DNA of 64,000 bases from DASYAN01 sp963727755 (GTDB lineage: Bacteria > Chloroflexota > Ktedonobacteria > Ktedonobacterales > Ktedonobacteraceae). Under the pieces are notes generated by a model. The model was not told the origin of the DNA and searched no databases. It was given only the letters and a program-made list of their open reading frames with translations. The first letter of the stretch is position 1; the number at the start of each line of letters is the position of its first letter. Where the stretch lies: positions 102,712 through 166,711 of the forward strand of contig CAVSHN010000018.1 in the NCBI GenBank assembly GCA_963727755.1, given 5' to 3'. Shown piece after piece: positions 19,418 through 29,359 of the stretch. A program made the position numbers and the translations under genes.

Positions 19418-20233
19418 ATGGCAAAGAAGTCTAAGCAATCCAAACATAAGAAGATAGTAACGACTAGCCTATCACGCGCTGACAATCTGTACAGTTCCGT
19501 TGAGCGGCAAATCGTTCAAGGGGACTATATGGAGGCAATTGTTAACTGTGAGCGCTTGTTGAACTTCCTCCCGCCACAGGCACAGCTGCGGGCTGATGTG
19601 CTCTTTCAATTGGGAGTCGCATACGGCATGATCCAGGATTATCCACGAAGCTACGAAGTTCTTACTGAAGTACTTGCTCTTGAGCCCAATAATGCCGAGG
19701 TATGGTATAACCGGAGTATGTCGAGTCGGTTCACTTCACGCTTTGGTCGAGCTTTACAGGACATTGAGCGTGCAGTTGAACTGAATACCAGAGCTGAACT
19801 GGCAGAACAGCTTGATAAGGCACTAAAGTTCAGTCGTGAATTGGCTGAGGAGTCGATCAAATTGCGAGGGCCAGACTTCACTGTAGATCAACTCGTCGAG
19901 CAAGAAGATCTCTTTCAACAGGGTATGAAATCGATGCAGGCAGGAAAGTGGAATGAGGCAGAGCAAGCTTTTCAAGCATCTATTGCTATGGGTGATTGTT
20001 TGCCGCAACCATGGGGAAATTTGGGAATTTGCCTATTGATGCAGGAACGCTATGATGAGGCTGAGGCAGCTTTAAATCGCGCACTTGCCATTGATCCAAC
20101 TTACAGCATCGCAAAAAACAACTTGGCATTACTGGCCGAATCTCGACGGACGGGTCCACCAAAGATCATGGGGCTAAGTGACCCCTTCAGGAATATGAAG
20201 ATGAAGCAATCTCTTACTTTTATCAAGCAGTAA
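19418..20233 (+). CDS. TPR-repeat protein
   Basis: The protein has about 271 residues and starts with a lysine-rich MAKKSKQSKHKK. It then carries two groups of TPR helices: residues about 20-110 (ADVLFQLGVAYGMIQDYPRS, NNAEVWYNRSMSSR) and about 170-250 (GNLGICLLMQERYDEAEAAL). TPRs are protein-docking scaffolds, and no catalytic domain is attached. The frame is open upstream to 19319, so an earlier start is possible; the start at 19418 is chosen for the typical MAKK beginning. A 53-bp piece of a close paralogue lies at 36971. Confidence 0.75.
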   Translation: MAKKSKQSKHKKIVTTSLSRADNLYSSVERQIVQGDYMEAIVNCERLLNFLPPQAQLRADVLFQLGVAYGMIQDYPRSYEVLTEVLALEPNNAEVWYNRSMSSRFTSRFGRALQDIERAVELNTRAELAEQLDKALKFSRELAEESIKLRGPDFTVDQLVEQEDLFQQGMKSMQAGKWNEAEQAFQASIAMGDCLPQPWGNLGICLLMQERYDEAEAALNRALAIDPTYSIAKNNLALLAESRRTGPPKIMGLSDPFRNMKMKQSLTFIKQ

Positions 20234-20456
20234 CGAGGGAGCGCCATATACGTCTATTTGCGAAAGAAGCTTGTGAGTGCCTTTATACAGGTAGCATGGA
20301 GTTGAATAATCTCACTTGATCTATTCTCCATCGTGAAGTTCTTCTCCTTAAAAGCGATCAAGTGCTGTTGAAAGGTATAGGCCTGATTTCTATCGTCTTC
20401 CGTATCCTGAGTAGTTGCTGCTTCATCTGATGTGTCTTTTCCATCTGTACTTTTAC

Positions 20457-21775
20457 CTAGATTTTTGCATAATTTTCTTTCTCATCATTTAATATTTTTA
20501 TGTATTTATTATGTGCAGCTTCAATACGTTCTAATTTATTTGTTACTTCTTCAAACATTTCATATTCTTGCACTAGTTGGTCAATATAGGTAGGAAGCTT
20601 GTTTATTTCAGTAAGTTTTGACAGAAGATCTAACTGAGATTCTGGAGGCTGGGATGGACCTGCATCTTGGTTGTGTTTCTCATTAGAGTAGCTGTCAGAA
20701 GGATTGACAATTTGTGGCTTCTGACTTTCTTGTAGGATACGGCTTTGGTAAGCTATTTCAACAGAGTGTCCAGGCTTTGTATCTGTTATCTCGTTCTGTG
20801 ACTCTGAAGAGGACTTTAGACCTAAAATTTTATTTATTTCTGATATATAATATGCAATACGTACAAGAGCGGTTAGATTAGAATTGTCGTTATCATCACT
20901 GTCATCTAAAAGATGGGTATTTTGCTCTTTCTGAATGTAATATCTTTTAGATATAAGATATGCTTCTTTTACTGTAGGCTTTTGTATTTCTACACTCTCT
21001 ATTCTTCTTTTTGTTTGGTCATCCAGATCCTCCTGCCCCGCATATCTGTCGAGGGAAGCACCTCGCTTGATTCTGTCTAAGTGCTGTTGTTGACTAGGTA
21101 TAAGTTCATTAAGCAGTTTATCTAACGTTTCTGGTATTTGTCTTAGCTTCTTTAACATTTTTGGTATTTTATCTGTAGTATAATATATAATTTCATATTC
21201 TTTCCATTTATCCTGCTTTTCTTTTTCTGTTAAATTTTTTGAAATTATTTCTTGTAGAGTTTTTTTATATTTTTCATTTAAAGCACGGTTTATTAGATCA
21301 GGTTTATAACCTTCTAATTGATTTTTTGTGCTTTCTACCGCTTGTTTCCATTTCTCTATATCTTCTTTTCTCAGGCTTAGGCTGAGTTCTAGTTCTTCAA
21401 AAATTTTCTGTTTTTGTTTATCTACCTCAGTAAGATGTTCGCTTATTTTTTCGAGTTTTTTCTTTTTCTGAGTTCGCGTCCTTCTTTTGTAAAGTGCTCA
21501 ATGATGAACTTGCCAAGATCTAAACGTTTTTGCTGCGCAGATTTTTCTCTAGTTTCCGTAGAGCGTGGTGATGGTATCGGAACATCATTCAGAGAACTAG
21601 CATTTCGTGAATCACTATTACTACTTGATACCTCTTTATCCTCAATTTGGGAGGACATATCTTTTTTCTTAGACTCCTTACAGCAATTTTTTAAGAAATC
21701 AAAGCAGCGTGTATTATCATCTATTGAGGGACTTCTCGTTTTATCACCGGAAGAGTGTACTTCACTTTTATACAT
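20457..21775 (-). CDS. Coiled-coil protein of unknown function (one frameshift)
   Basis: Two frames join to a protein of about 439 residues. The 5' part starts MYKSEVHSSGDKTRSPS and is serine-rich. The shift lies in a run of A residues near 21455-21465, after which KLEKISEHLTEVDKQKQKIF continues without a stop into the 233-residue 3' frame. Most of it is helical and charged, with coiled-coil character. CAGGAAAG lies about 8 bases before the chosen ATG; the frame extends seven codons upstream without a ribosome site. The composition is AT-rich. It is a paralogue, at its N-terminus and promoter, of the gene at 24218-24682. Confidence 0.55.
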
Positions 21776-22079
21776 TGCTAAATCTCTTTCCTGCATAACT
21801 ATGCTAAACTAGACTTTCTCTATGGGCTCTCTTACCTTTCGTAGGCATGATGAATTGATGCCACTTGCTTGCAAAGCCTGATCTGGTGAAATCTAGTATG
21901 CTTTATTTTTCTAATTGACAGTTCTACGAAACTTTTGGTCAGCTATACATGATGTTGCTATCTCGCTAAAGTGATTTCCACCTTGAGAGTAATGATAGAA
22001 CACAATGATACAGTATTCTAGTGGGATGAAGGGACAAAATCTGGATTGGTCGATGGCGAACAGAGTTCATGGTCTCATA
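21776..22079. repeat. Duplicated upstream region, copy 1
   Basis: About 300 bp upstream of the coiled-coil gene is highly similar to 24683-24989, upstream of the paralogue. It contains TCTGGTGAAATCTAGTATGC and other shared blocks. It is the spacer between a HEAT gene and its downstream partner, and probably holds a promoter. Confidence 0.8.
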
Positions 22080-22108
22080 CCAACTAGCGTTCAGTGATTC
22101 GATGGTAG

Positions 22109-23788
22109 CTACTCCTGGATTTGCAGCTTGCTCTCCAATTGCTCAATACTGTCGGATAGCTTGAAACGCATAAGATAATCAATCTTCTGTTCATCAACAA
22201 TATTCTTCAAGTTTGGCAATGCCGATTTGTCTGCTATATGAGGAATAGCATCAATCATTTTTATGCGCATGTTAAGTCCAATCCGCTCATCACAAATGAT
22301 TTCTTCAACTGATTTCTCTCCTAGCATCATAATAACCATTTCTATATTCTCATGGATATTATTATTATACTTTCCAGTCTTCTTATAATGAGGATTTTCT
22401 TTTAATGATGGTATGATCGTTTTATCACCTATTCTTATAAGAGAGTAAGCTATCTGGTCGTGCAGATCCGCTTTAAATTGACTATCACAAAGCAGAGGAA
22501 CTAAGTGCTCTGCAACGTTCTTGCAACCAGGCACTCCAAGAGCCTGAGCTATAGTGTGACACTTGTTCTTTATATCTCCTTCATACTTAATTATAGATTC
22601 ATTATACATATTATAACTTGTAGATGCATTATTCCTAAGGCTTTGACGATAAATTTCATGTTCCTTATCTCTACGTATCTTACAATGATGTTCACCTATA
22701 TCAAGTATCAACTGCTTATAGGGATTTTCAGAAATATTGCCTGAAAAATTATTGTGCCGATCAATTGCAGAATGCATAATGGGAAGCAGATTAGCTATAG
22801 CACTTACACTATTTTTCTCGTTTAGCATCAAAATAACCTTAATTATATTTTCACTTTTAATTCTACGTCCTTTATTAATAAGTTCATCGCGAAGCTCGGA
22901 AACTAAAGTTCCTGCAAGGTCTTGGCGACCAGATTCTCCAATAGCACGAGCTATATAGTTAGAATGATCTGATGGCAACTTATCGCTACGAAGAAGAGGC
23001 ACTAAATCATCTGCAAGATCATTTTTACCTAATAGTACAGCAGCTGCACCTGCCATGGTGCGCACTTCAAAATCAATCTTCTTATCGTGAAATATATGAG
23101 CCAAGCCTGCCGCAGAGTTCTTATCACCTAGCTTTGCAATAGCCTGACATGTCTTTTCACGCACAAATCTAGAAACTTCCTCATTACAAATCACTGGAAG
23201 TAATTCCCCTGCAACGTCTTTGCAGCCAGAGTCTCCAATGCCCTCAGCTATCCTGCCACGCACAGAAAAATTAATCTGCTCATTGCGAAGTAAATTGGCA
23301 AAATCTCCTATGTTGTTTTTATCAACGAACCTTCCAACAATATAAGCGATATCAGAGCGCAAATTAAAGTCACCATTCTCATCTTGAATTGTATGATATA
23401 TTTCTTTTAAAGGATCTTTAGTAATTTCCTGATTTCGAATTATAGAAGCTATTTCTCTCAAAACATCCGTATGGTCAATTCTAGCCACTGTTTGCACCTG
23501 CTTAGCTATCTCAATACACGTACGTACGGCAGTTTGCTTATCACGAAACTCGTAGGAGGCTAAGAGTTTACTGAATATTATACTACCTAGAGGAGGGGGA
23601 AGCCGTTCATTATTATTTTGCTCTTCAGACTTTTCCTCATTAATCTTGCTCTTTTGCTCTTCAATCTCATCCTCATTTTTCCGATCTCTACCAAAACAGA
23701 GTCTGATAAAATCAGTTCCACGCTTCATACGGCTTGGTGCCTTTTGTTGAGACGATTCCCCGTCTTCGAATGATCTATGATTTTCCAT
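22109..23788 (-). CDS. HEAT-repeat protein
   Basis: The protein has 559 residues, intact, with AAAGGAGAA before the ATG. The N-terminal 70 residues are charged and probably disordered (a KNEDEIEEQKSKINEEKSEE-type stretch). From about residue 75 on there are HEAT-type helical repeats with the recurring pattern D-x-A-x-x-L-V-P-L-L, for example GCKDVAGELLPVICNEE and GCKNVAEHLVPLLCDSQ. HEAT solenoids bind other proteins. There is no catalytic domain, signal peptide or membrane helix. It sits between two paralogous serine-rich genes, and a remnant of a second copy lies at 24989, so the pair was duplicated in tandem. Confidence 0.75.
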   Translation of the reverse strand: MENHRSFEDGESSQQKAPSRMKRGTDFIRLCFGRDRKNEDEIEEQKSKINEEKSEEQNNNERLPPPLGSIIFSKLLASYEFRDKQTAVRTCIEIAKQVQTVARIDHTDVLREIASIIRNQEITKDPLKEIYHTIQDENGDFNLRSDIAYIVGRFVDKNNIGDFANLLRNEQINFSVRGRIAEGIGDSGCKDVAGELLPVICNEEVSRFVREKTCQAIAKLGDKNSAAGLAHIFHDKKIDFEVRTMAGAAAVLLGKNDLADDLVPLLRSDKLPSDHSNYIARAIGESGRQDLAGTLVSELRDELINKGRRIKSENIIKVILMLNEKNSVSAIANLLPIMHSAIDRHNNFSGNISENPYKQLILDIGEHHCKIRRDKEHEIYRQSLRNNASTSYNMYNESIIKYEGDIKNKCHTIAQALGVPGCKNVAEHLVPLLCDSQFKADLHDQIAYSLIRIGDKTIIPSLKENPHYKKTGKYNNNIHENIEMVIMMLGEKSVEEIICDERIGLNMRIKMIDAIPHIADKSALPNLKNIVDEQKIDYLMRFKLSDSIEQLESKLQIQE

Positions 23789-24217
23789 GAAGTTATTCTC
23801 CTTTCAAGCTATCAAGTGCTGTCGAATGCAGACCGCACTCGGTCTGGCCAAGTGCTTGCCACTGACATCCCGTTGGTAGCACGGAGAAGATGGCGTCTAC
23901 ACAGTCTCAATCTGGGACTGGTGGCCGTCCATCGCCATAATAGCAGTTTTTGACATGCATGGGCAGCAGTGGTATAGCACAGACGTGATGTCGTTCAGTT
24001 CTCAGAGTGACTGGATCGGTGCCTCTTTCAAACGGGTATCACCCTTCAGAAAGATTATACCTGATCAGTGAGGAGTTGTTCAAGGGGAAAAAGGGACATT
24101 TTGGAGAAAAAAAGGGACATTTTGCTCGCGTCCTATATCCGCTTTTCCTCAAGTAACATTTTCATTTGAGTTGGCATGCATGTCAATGCGATTGATCGCT
24201 AGGGGTCTAGGCCTGAC
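23789..24217. other. Intergenic region with a repeated GGGACATTTT motif
   Basis: No gene was seen. AAAAAGGGACATTTT occurs twice in a row (about 24088-24123) and once more at 46574. The region before the HEAT gene start probably carries its promoter. Confidence 0.35.
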
Positions 24218-24682
24218 TTATCTCGTCTTCCGTACACCGTCATAGATATCTATTTTTTTGTTATCAGTACTTTCTTTAGAGGCGAAATGATATTCTTCAG
24301 GTAAGGCATTATTCCAATTGCGTAGAGTGCATTTAAGGTCAGAAAATGCTTGAAGATTTTTACTCATCCTTACAAGTTTGTTGGTCAACCTATCTGCTTT
24401 ATCTTCCTGTATATCTATTTCGCTGCCTGAACTATTACTCCGGAGCAGAGGCTCCTTTATGTCGTGGGACAGGATGCTGTTTTCACTCTCACGAGATGAT
24501 GCTGCCGGAGTGTCTTGGCCATGGAGTGGAGAAGCTGCTTCTGAGCTGGGGGTAGCCAGTTTTTTCTCCTCAGGAGATTGGGATGATACTGGCTTATCCC
24601 GTTTAGATCCGGCTTTTATTGCATCATATATATGGTAATTAGGTTCTTTACTAGACGAGGAGTATAATCCACTTTTATCCAT
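24218..24682 (-). CDS. Serine-rich hypothetical protein, paralogue of the coiled-coil gene
   Basis: The protein has 154 residues from MDKSGLYSSSSKEPNYH, with AGGAAAG about 10 bases upstream. The N-terminal two thirds are Ser/Pro/Glu-rich and look disordered; the last 50 residues are helical. The first residues and 300 bp of upstream DNA match the gene ending at 20457. The rest does not, so it may be a truncated or diverged copy. No function can be assigned. Confidence 0.5.
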   Translation of the reverse strand: MDKSGLYSSSSKEPNYHIYDAIKAGSKRDKPVSSQSPEEKKLATPSSEAASPLHGQDTPAASSRESENSILSHDIKEPLLRSNSSGSEIDIQEDKADRLTNKLVRMSKNLQAFSDLKCTLRNWNNALPEEYHFASKESTDNKKIDIYDGVRKTR

Positions 24683-24989
24683 TGCTGAATATCTTTCCTG
24701 CATAGCTATGCTAAACTAGACTTTCTCCATTGGCTCTCTCACCTTTCTGTGTAGGTATGATGAGCTGATGTCACTCGCTTGTAAAGCCTGATCTGGTGAA
24801 ATCTAGTATGCTTTATTTTGCTAGTTGATAGTTCTACGAAGCTTTTGGTCAGCTATACATGATGTTGCTATCTCGCTAAAGCGATTTCCACCTTGAGGGT
24901 AATGATAGAACACAATGATACAAGATTCTAGTGGGATGAAGGGACAAAATCTGGATTGGTCGATGGCGAACAGCGTTTATGGTCTCATA
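24683..24989. repeat. Duplicated upstream region, copy 2
   Basis: It is homologous to 21776-22079 over its whole length, with scattered substitutions. Its far end joins directly to an internal piece of a HEAT gene, which marks a deletion breakpoint at 24989. Confidence 0.8.
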
Positions 24990-25061
24990 GCGCAACTTAA
25001 AGTCACCATTCTCATCTTGAATTATAGGATATATTTCTTTTAAAGGATCTTTAGCAATTTC
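24989..25061 (-). pseudogene. Remnant of a second HEAT gene
   Basis: It corresponds to 23356-23428 inside the intact HEAT gene. On the minus strand it reads EIAKDPLKEIYPIIQDENGD, against EITKDPLKEIYHTIQDENGD in the intact copy. Everything else of this copy has been lost. Confidence 0.75.
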
Positions 25062-25309
25062 ATTATGAGGAGGCTGCCTGCGCAGGCCACTCACTACTTG
25101 TTCAGAGAAGGCCTAGTATTCTTGCATCCTTCCGTTATCTAAGCGCATATAAATCGTTGTAATTAACAAGTGGCTGTTTCAAGGTTAAAGATGGTAGAAG
25201 ATCAAGCTAGCATACTGAGACAGGGAGATTTATGCAAGACATGGTCATCTTGTCAAGAGTTAGCTGATTAGACATCCTGAAATCCTTGCTGAATTAGAGA
25301 GAACCATAT

Positions 25310-27285
25310 ATGGAAAAAACGTTTCACCAGTATCATCTCAGAGCAACATTAGCAACCAAATTTTCTCATACAACTTACTTAGCCTCTCCCTTCAATGAGC
25401 CAGAGCGCCAAGTCATTCTTGTGGTATTCACTCCCTTTCTTCTCCATAAGGATAACAGCTTGTCAGAGAAGGCCCAAAAGCTCAAAAAGCTTGAGCACCA
25501 GCATCTGCTACCCATCCTGGATATGGGGATAGAAAAAGAACAATTCTTTCTCGTCCGTGATTACCTGCCCAATGGTTCTTTACGGAACTGTCTCAGGGAG
25601 TCACCTCAAGGGCTTGTATTAGAGAAGGCCCTCAGCATTGTCTTGCAAATAGGAAAGGCACTGCTTTACGCTCATCAGCATGGTTGTTTTCATGGCAGTA
25701 TCAAACCCGAGAATATTCTCTTCGATGCTCATGGTCAGGCTGTCATCACTGACTTCACGCTTGTGAGTACGACTGAAACCATCATTCGTGATCAGCTCAC
25801 AGACGAGAATGCTTTTTGCTATATGGCTCCAGAGCAATTCACTGGCCCTTGGGATGCACGGAGTGATCAATATGCCCTAGGATGCCTCATTTATGAACTA
25901 TTAACAGGCAAAGCCCCTTTTATGGCCCAGACTCTTGTTTCCATCAAGAAGCAGCATAACCACGCTCAGCCAGACTCACTTTCTAAGTGGGTACCTGACC
26001 TACCCCCTTCTTTAGAAGCTGTCGTGTTCAAGATGCTGGCGAAAGATTCCAATGACCGCTTTTTTGATTTCGCGCTGGTCCTAGAGGTAATCCGCTCGTT
26101 TGTGTTGTCACCTACCTTTCCTTTTCAACAGACGAGACCTCCTCACAAGTCTAGAAGCAACGCTCGTCTGGAGCAGACAGTCAATGCTGGCTCGCCAGTC
26201 CCACAAATTAGTACTGTCTCATCTAGTGGGAAGAATGAAGAAAGTTTAGATGCCCTCTTGCATAGAGCAAGAAGAATAGCGCTTCTACTGTTACTTATAA
26301 TCTTTTGACACAACCAGAGGAGGTTCTTCCTGATACACCACAAACTTCCGAGCATGATGGTGATGATGGATGGATTACCAGTCTATTTGTAGGACAAGAG
26401 AGACAGGATCTGTCTGCAAGCTCCGTACTTGTTGATAAACAGGATGAGCCTGAAATAGATGAGGTAACCCTAACATGGTCAGATGATCTGGATACAGCCT
26501 GCTTTCAGAAACGATTTAAATGGAACCGTAGAAGAAAGGTCATGGCTTTGATACTCCTTTTCTCTGTTAGCATCATCTTAGCCTTTTCTTCCTTAGGATC
26601 TTATACTATTTTTTCCCCATTGAGGACAAATAATTCTGATATCTCTCCAGTTCCCACTCGAGTCGCGATGCAAGTAGGTATCGCAACCGTTAGTTTGCAA
26701 CAGATCATTAATGTTACTCCTGAAGAAACTGGGCAATCTGTTCAGCAGTCCAACCTAGCACAACAAGCTAATACAATACCATCACAGACCAACTTCACAC
26801 CGCAACCTACATCCTCTCCCCAGGCTATGCCAACTCCAACACCAACTCCAACACCTACCCCAATGCCGTTGCAGACGACAATCATCGATGATAGCGTCCA
26901 GGGCACTGGCACCAACCAGTTCAACTATGTTGGTGGATGGGAACATAACAGCAATTCCTGCCAAGCCAACCCTTGTGAGTACGATAATGGCAATAGTTGG
27001 GACAATACTACTAACGACTACGTGACTTTCACTTTTGTCGGCGTCCAGATCAAATTCTATGGAGTAATCGATACAGTGGGCGGCATCGGAGCTATCTCCA
27101 TTGATGGAGGAGGCGAGACAATGATTGACTATTACTCAGCTACGCGCATGGGAGATCAGTTGATGTGGACCAGTCCGCCAATGCCTGAGGCAACTCATAC
27201 CCTTAAGCTGCGTGTCACAGGCAACAAAGGTCCCCGCGCTACCAATGTTTTTATCGCTGTTGACTGCGTTGATGTCCATCCTTAG
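25310..27285 (+). CDS. Transmembrane pseudokinase with extracytoplasmic beta-rich domain (one frameshift)
   Basis: Residues 1-270 have a protein-kinase fold (IKPENILF, then FCYMAPEQF and SDQYALGCLIYELLTGKAPF). The catalytic HRD is HGS (128-130), DFG is DFT (148-150), the VAIK lysine is absent near residue 37, and the glycine loop lacks glycines, so it is probably a pseudokinase. The frame shifts near 26270-26280 (one base missing) and continues as SASTVTYNLLTQPEEVLPD. A single membrane helix follows (MALILLFSVSIILAFSSLG), then a Thr-Pro linker and a C-terminal beta-rich domain of about 130 residues (FNYVGGWEHN, then YVTFTFVGVQIKFYGVID) that resembles carbohydrate-binding modules. The total is about 658 residues. 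It converges on the exopolysaccharide cluster. Confidence 0.75.
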
Positions 27286-27316
27286 TTAGTTGTTCACACA
27301 CGAGCTAGCTATTGAC

Positions 27317-28327
27317 CTACTTTACAGGGAAGCTTGTTGGTGCCTTCGTACAGGTAGCATGGAGTTGCGTAATCTCGTTTGACCAATAGCTCGGAAGAGT
27401 GTTCCATGGATTCGGCAACCCACCGTCCGTCACATAGATATATCCCACATTTCGTTGTTGAGCAAGGGCAAGCACATGTGTTATGGCACTACGATCGGCT
27501 CCATAAATAAGATGAGAGAATTTGGTTGGAGGATATTTAAATGCCCAGTCTGGAATTTGAGCTGTGGGATAGGCACTATATACATTTTCAAAAACATTCG
27601 CAATATCTCCAATATTCATGTAGCTTTCGTCTGGATAAATACCAAAATTTAACATAACAATAGCTCCCACAGTTGCGTGAATATAATCGGCGAGATATTG
27701 ATAATAGGACAAATCAGCAGTCTGGCCTGAGGCTTCATCAAGGAAAATGTTAGAAACGTTATACCACGCTTTATATTTATCAATATCAGACTTTACATCC
27801 GTTTGACTGCGTGTGCCATAACTTGTATGTACATATCCTAATACTCGTATTCCCACACTCTTCGCTTTATTGATGGCTGTGAGATACTCATGACTTGGCA
27901 TTGCGCCAGGCCCGTTGTGAGGATTCATAATCATAATTCCTACAGTCGGCGCTCCAACTATAGCTTGATCCCACAGGCTATCTAAATTAAAGTACGCGGG
28001 AATACTCATTTTTTGGCAAATTGGTAAGGTTCGTGCCTTCATACTTTCCTCTGCTTTTTCTAGTTGGTTGGTGACAAGTTCAATAGTTGCTGTGCTGATG
28101 ATAAGGAGCAAGCTTACTATCAAGAACAAGGTTGGATACGACCATATTAAGTACCGGACGTAGCTTCGTTTGTCTGCAATAGTATCGCATTTTCGAGCAC
28201 ATCCACCAGATAGTAATGTTCTAACATATTTGTATATTATACGGCGAATTACGATTTTTACCATATAATGCACGCATGAACGAAAGATAATAAAAACAGA
28301 TTTACCTGCACGCAGCACGTGTAGCAT
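27317..28327 (-). CDS. Spherulin-4 / GH135-like (Sph3-type) membrane-anchored hydrolase
   Basis: After a basic N-terminus and one membrane helix (YPTLFLIVSLLLIISTATI), the rest resembles the spherulin-4 family. Characteristic are IPAYFNLDSLWDQ, VGIMIMNPHNGPG, VLGYVHTSYGTR, NIFLDEASG and NFGIYPDESY, a TIM-barrel with conserved Asp and Glu. Fungal Sph3 (GH135) cuts N-acetylgalactosamine polymers, so a similar substrate is likely; this is by family, not shown here. The ORF overlaps the GH114 gene by 26 bases. An internal Met at 28264 is an alternative start. It is the last gene of the cluster. Confidence 0.75.
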   Translation of the reverse strand: MLHVLRAGKSVFIIFRSCVHYMVKIVIRRIIYKYVRTLLSGGCARKCDTIADKRSYVRYLIWSYPTLFLIVSLLLIISTATIELVTNQLEKAEESMKARTLPICQKMSIPAYFNLDSLWDQAIVGAPTVGIMIMNPHNGPGAMPSHEYLTAINKAKSVGIRVLGYVHTSYGTRSQTDVKSDIDKYKAWYNVSNIFLDEASGQTADLSYYQYLADYIHATVGAIVMLNFGIYPDESYMNIGDIANVFENVYSAYPTAQIPDWAFKYPPTKFSHLIYGADRSAITHVLALAQQRNVGYIYVTDGGLPNPWNTLPSYWSNEITQLHATCTKAPTSFPVK

Positions 28328-29225
28328 TCAAATTAAGATCCTTTTTCAAAGAATTAAAATTCAAAGCATTTGCTTGCGCACAAAATTGATTTGTGTCTAG
28401 AGAGTATTCTACTTCAAAAACTGCTTTGCCAGCAGCGATAAATGGCATTAATTGATCACATTCATTGTACTGAAAACATTGTTCATCAAGTTCCCAATCA
28501 AAGAATGGCAGGAGTTGCGTTATTTGGTCGAGATCATTTTTAAGCCCAACTGACAATCCGCGTGCATGCGCCTGATTGGCAATCCACATATTGTAGGTAA
28601 GTTGGTCACTTGCGGTCAAGGGGAAGCCTGTTGTATTAGTATAGCCATCCATATTGTCTAGTTCTACTGCATCAAATCCTTTTGTTTTACACATATTCAT
28701 TCTCGCCTGCATAATTGGACCTAGAGCAGCGATATTACGCACATCCAGCCATTGTTCTCCAGCCCATCCATCAACACCGTTACCTTTGACAGAAGATGGG
28801 AATTGGCTAGCATCAGGTCGCCAATTTTCATAGGTTCCTGCATCGATGTAGCAGATAACTTTTCTTCCCTGTGCATGAAGTGATGAAACGATACTTGCCG
28901 CATTATCAAAACCATCAATATCATAGACTTTTGCATTCACAGATTGATCAACAGGGGCCGTTAATTGCCATTGCCAGGAAGTATTCAGTGCTGGTTTCCA
29001 AATTCCTGCGCTTGCTCCTGACGTAGGAACTGAGTGTTTACTTGGTATTGGTGTGGGCGTTAGACTAGCAGTTTGGGATGTCATTATGCTGGGTGTTATT
29101 ACTGCATGCAAGCTAATACCGGGATTTAAGGAAAGGAATCGCTGAAATACTCCTGCTTGTTGTGTAATAAAAAATATTACCACGATTAAAAAAATAATAA
29201 CTACAATATAAGTTTGGTTTCGCAT
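28302..29225 (-). CDS. GH114-like endo-alpha-1,4-polygalactosaminidase (PelA-h/Ega3 type)
   Basis: The protein has 307 residues, with an N-terminal membrane anchor (YIVVIIFLIVVIFFI) and a Ser/Thr/Pro linker. The catalytic domain is of the GH114 type: WQWQLTAPVDQSVNAKVYDI, KVICYIDAGTYENWRPDA, DAVELDNMDGY, VGLKNDLDQI and FDWELDEQCFQYNEC. The family, which includes the PelA hydrolase domain and fungal Ega3, cleaves alpha-1,4-linked galactosamine. It lies downstream of the deacetylase gene, so it may trim or release the polymer outside the membrane. Confidence 0.85.
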   Translation of the reverse strand: MRNQTYIVVIIFLIVVIFFITQQAGVFQRFLSLNPGISLHAVITPSIMTSQTASLTPTPIPSKHSVPTSGASAGIWKPALNTSWQWQLTAPVDQSVNAKVYDIDGFDNAASIVSSLHAQGRKVICYIDAGTYENWRPDASQFPSSVKGNGVDGWAGEQWLDVRNIAALGPIMQARMNMCKTKGFDAVELDNMDGYTNTTGFPLTASDQLTYNMWIANQAHARGLSVGLKNDLDQITQLLPFFDWELDEQCFQYNECDQLMPFIAAGKAVFEVEYSLDTNQFCAQANALNFNSLKKDLNLNATRAACR

Positions 29226-29359
29226 AATTTTTCCTTTATCCTCTGTTAGTTTCTATGGAGGACTCGTATACCTCCTCATGTTGGTGAACTGTCCCCTTGC
29301 AGGGAACCGTTTTTGGAGGGAACGGTTAAACCCCCCTGGTTACCCAGGTATAGACACAA

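Noticed and set aside
20457..21158. Separate 233-residue gene
   Set aside because: The frame is open and coding-like well upstream of its first Met and joins the serine-rich frame through a one-base shift, so it is treated as one gene.
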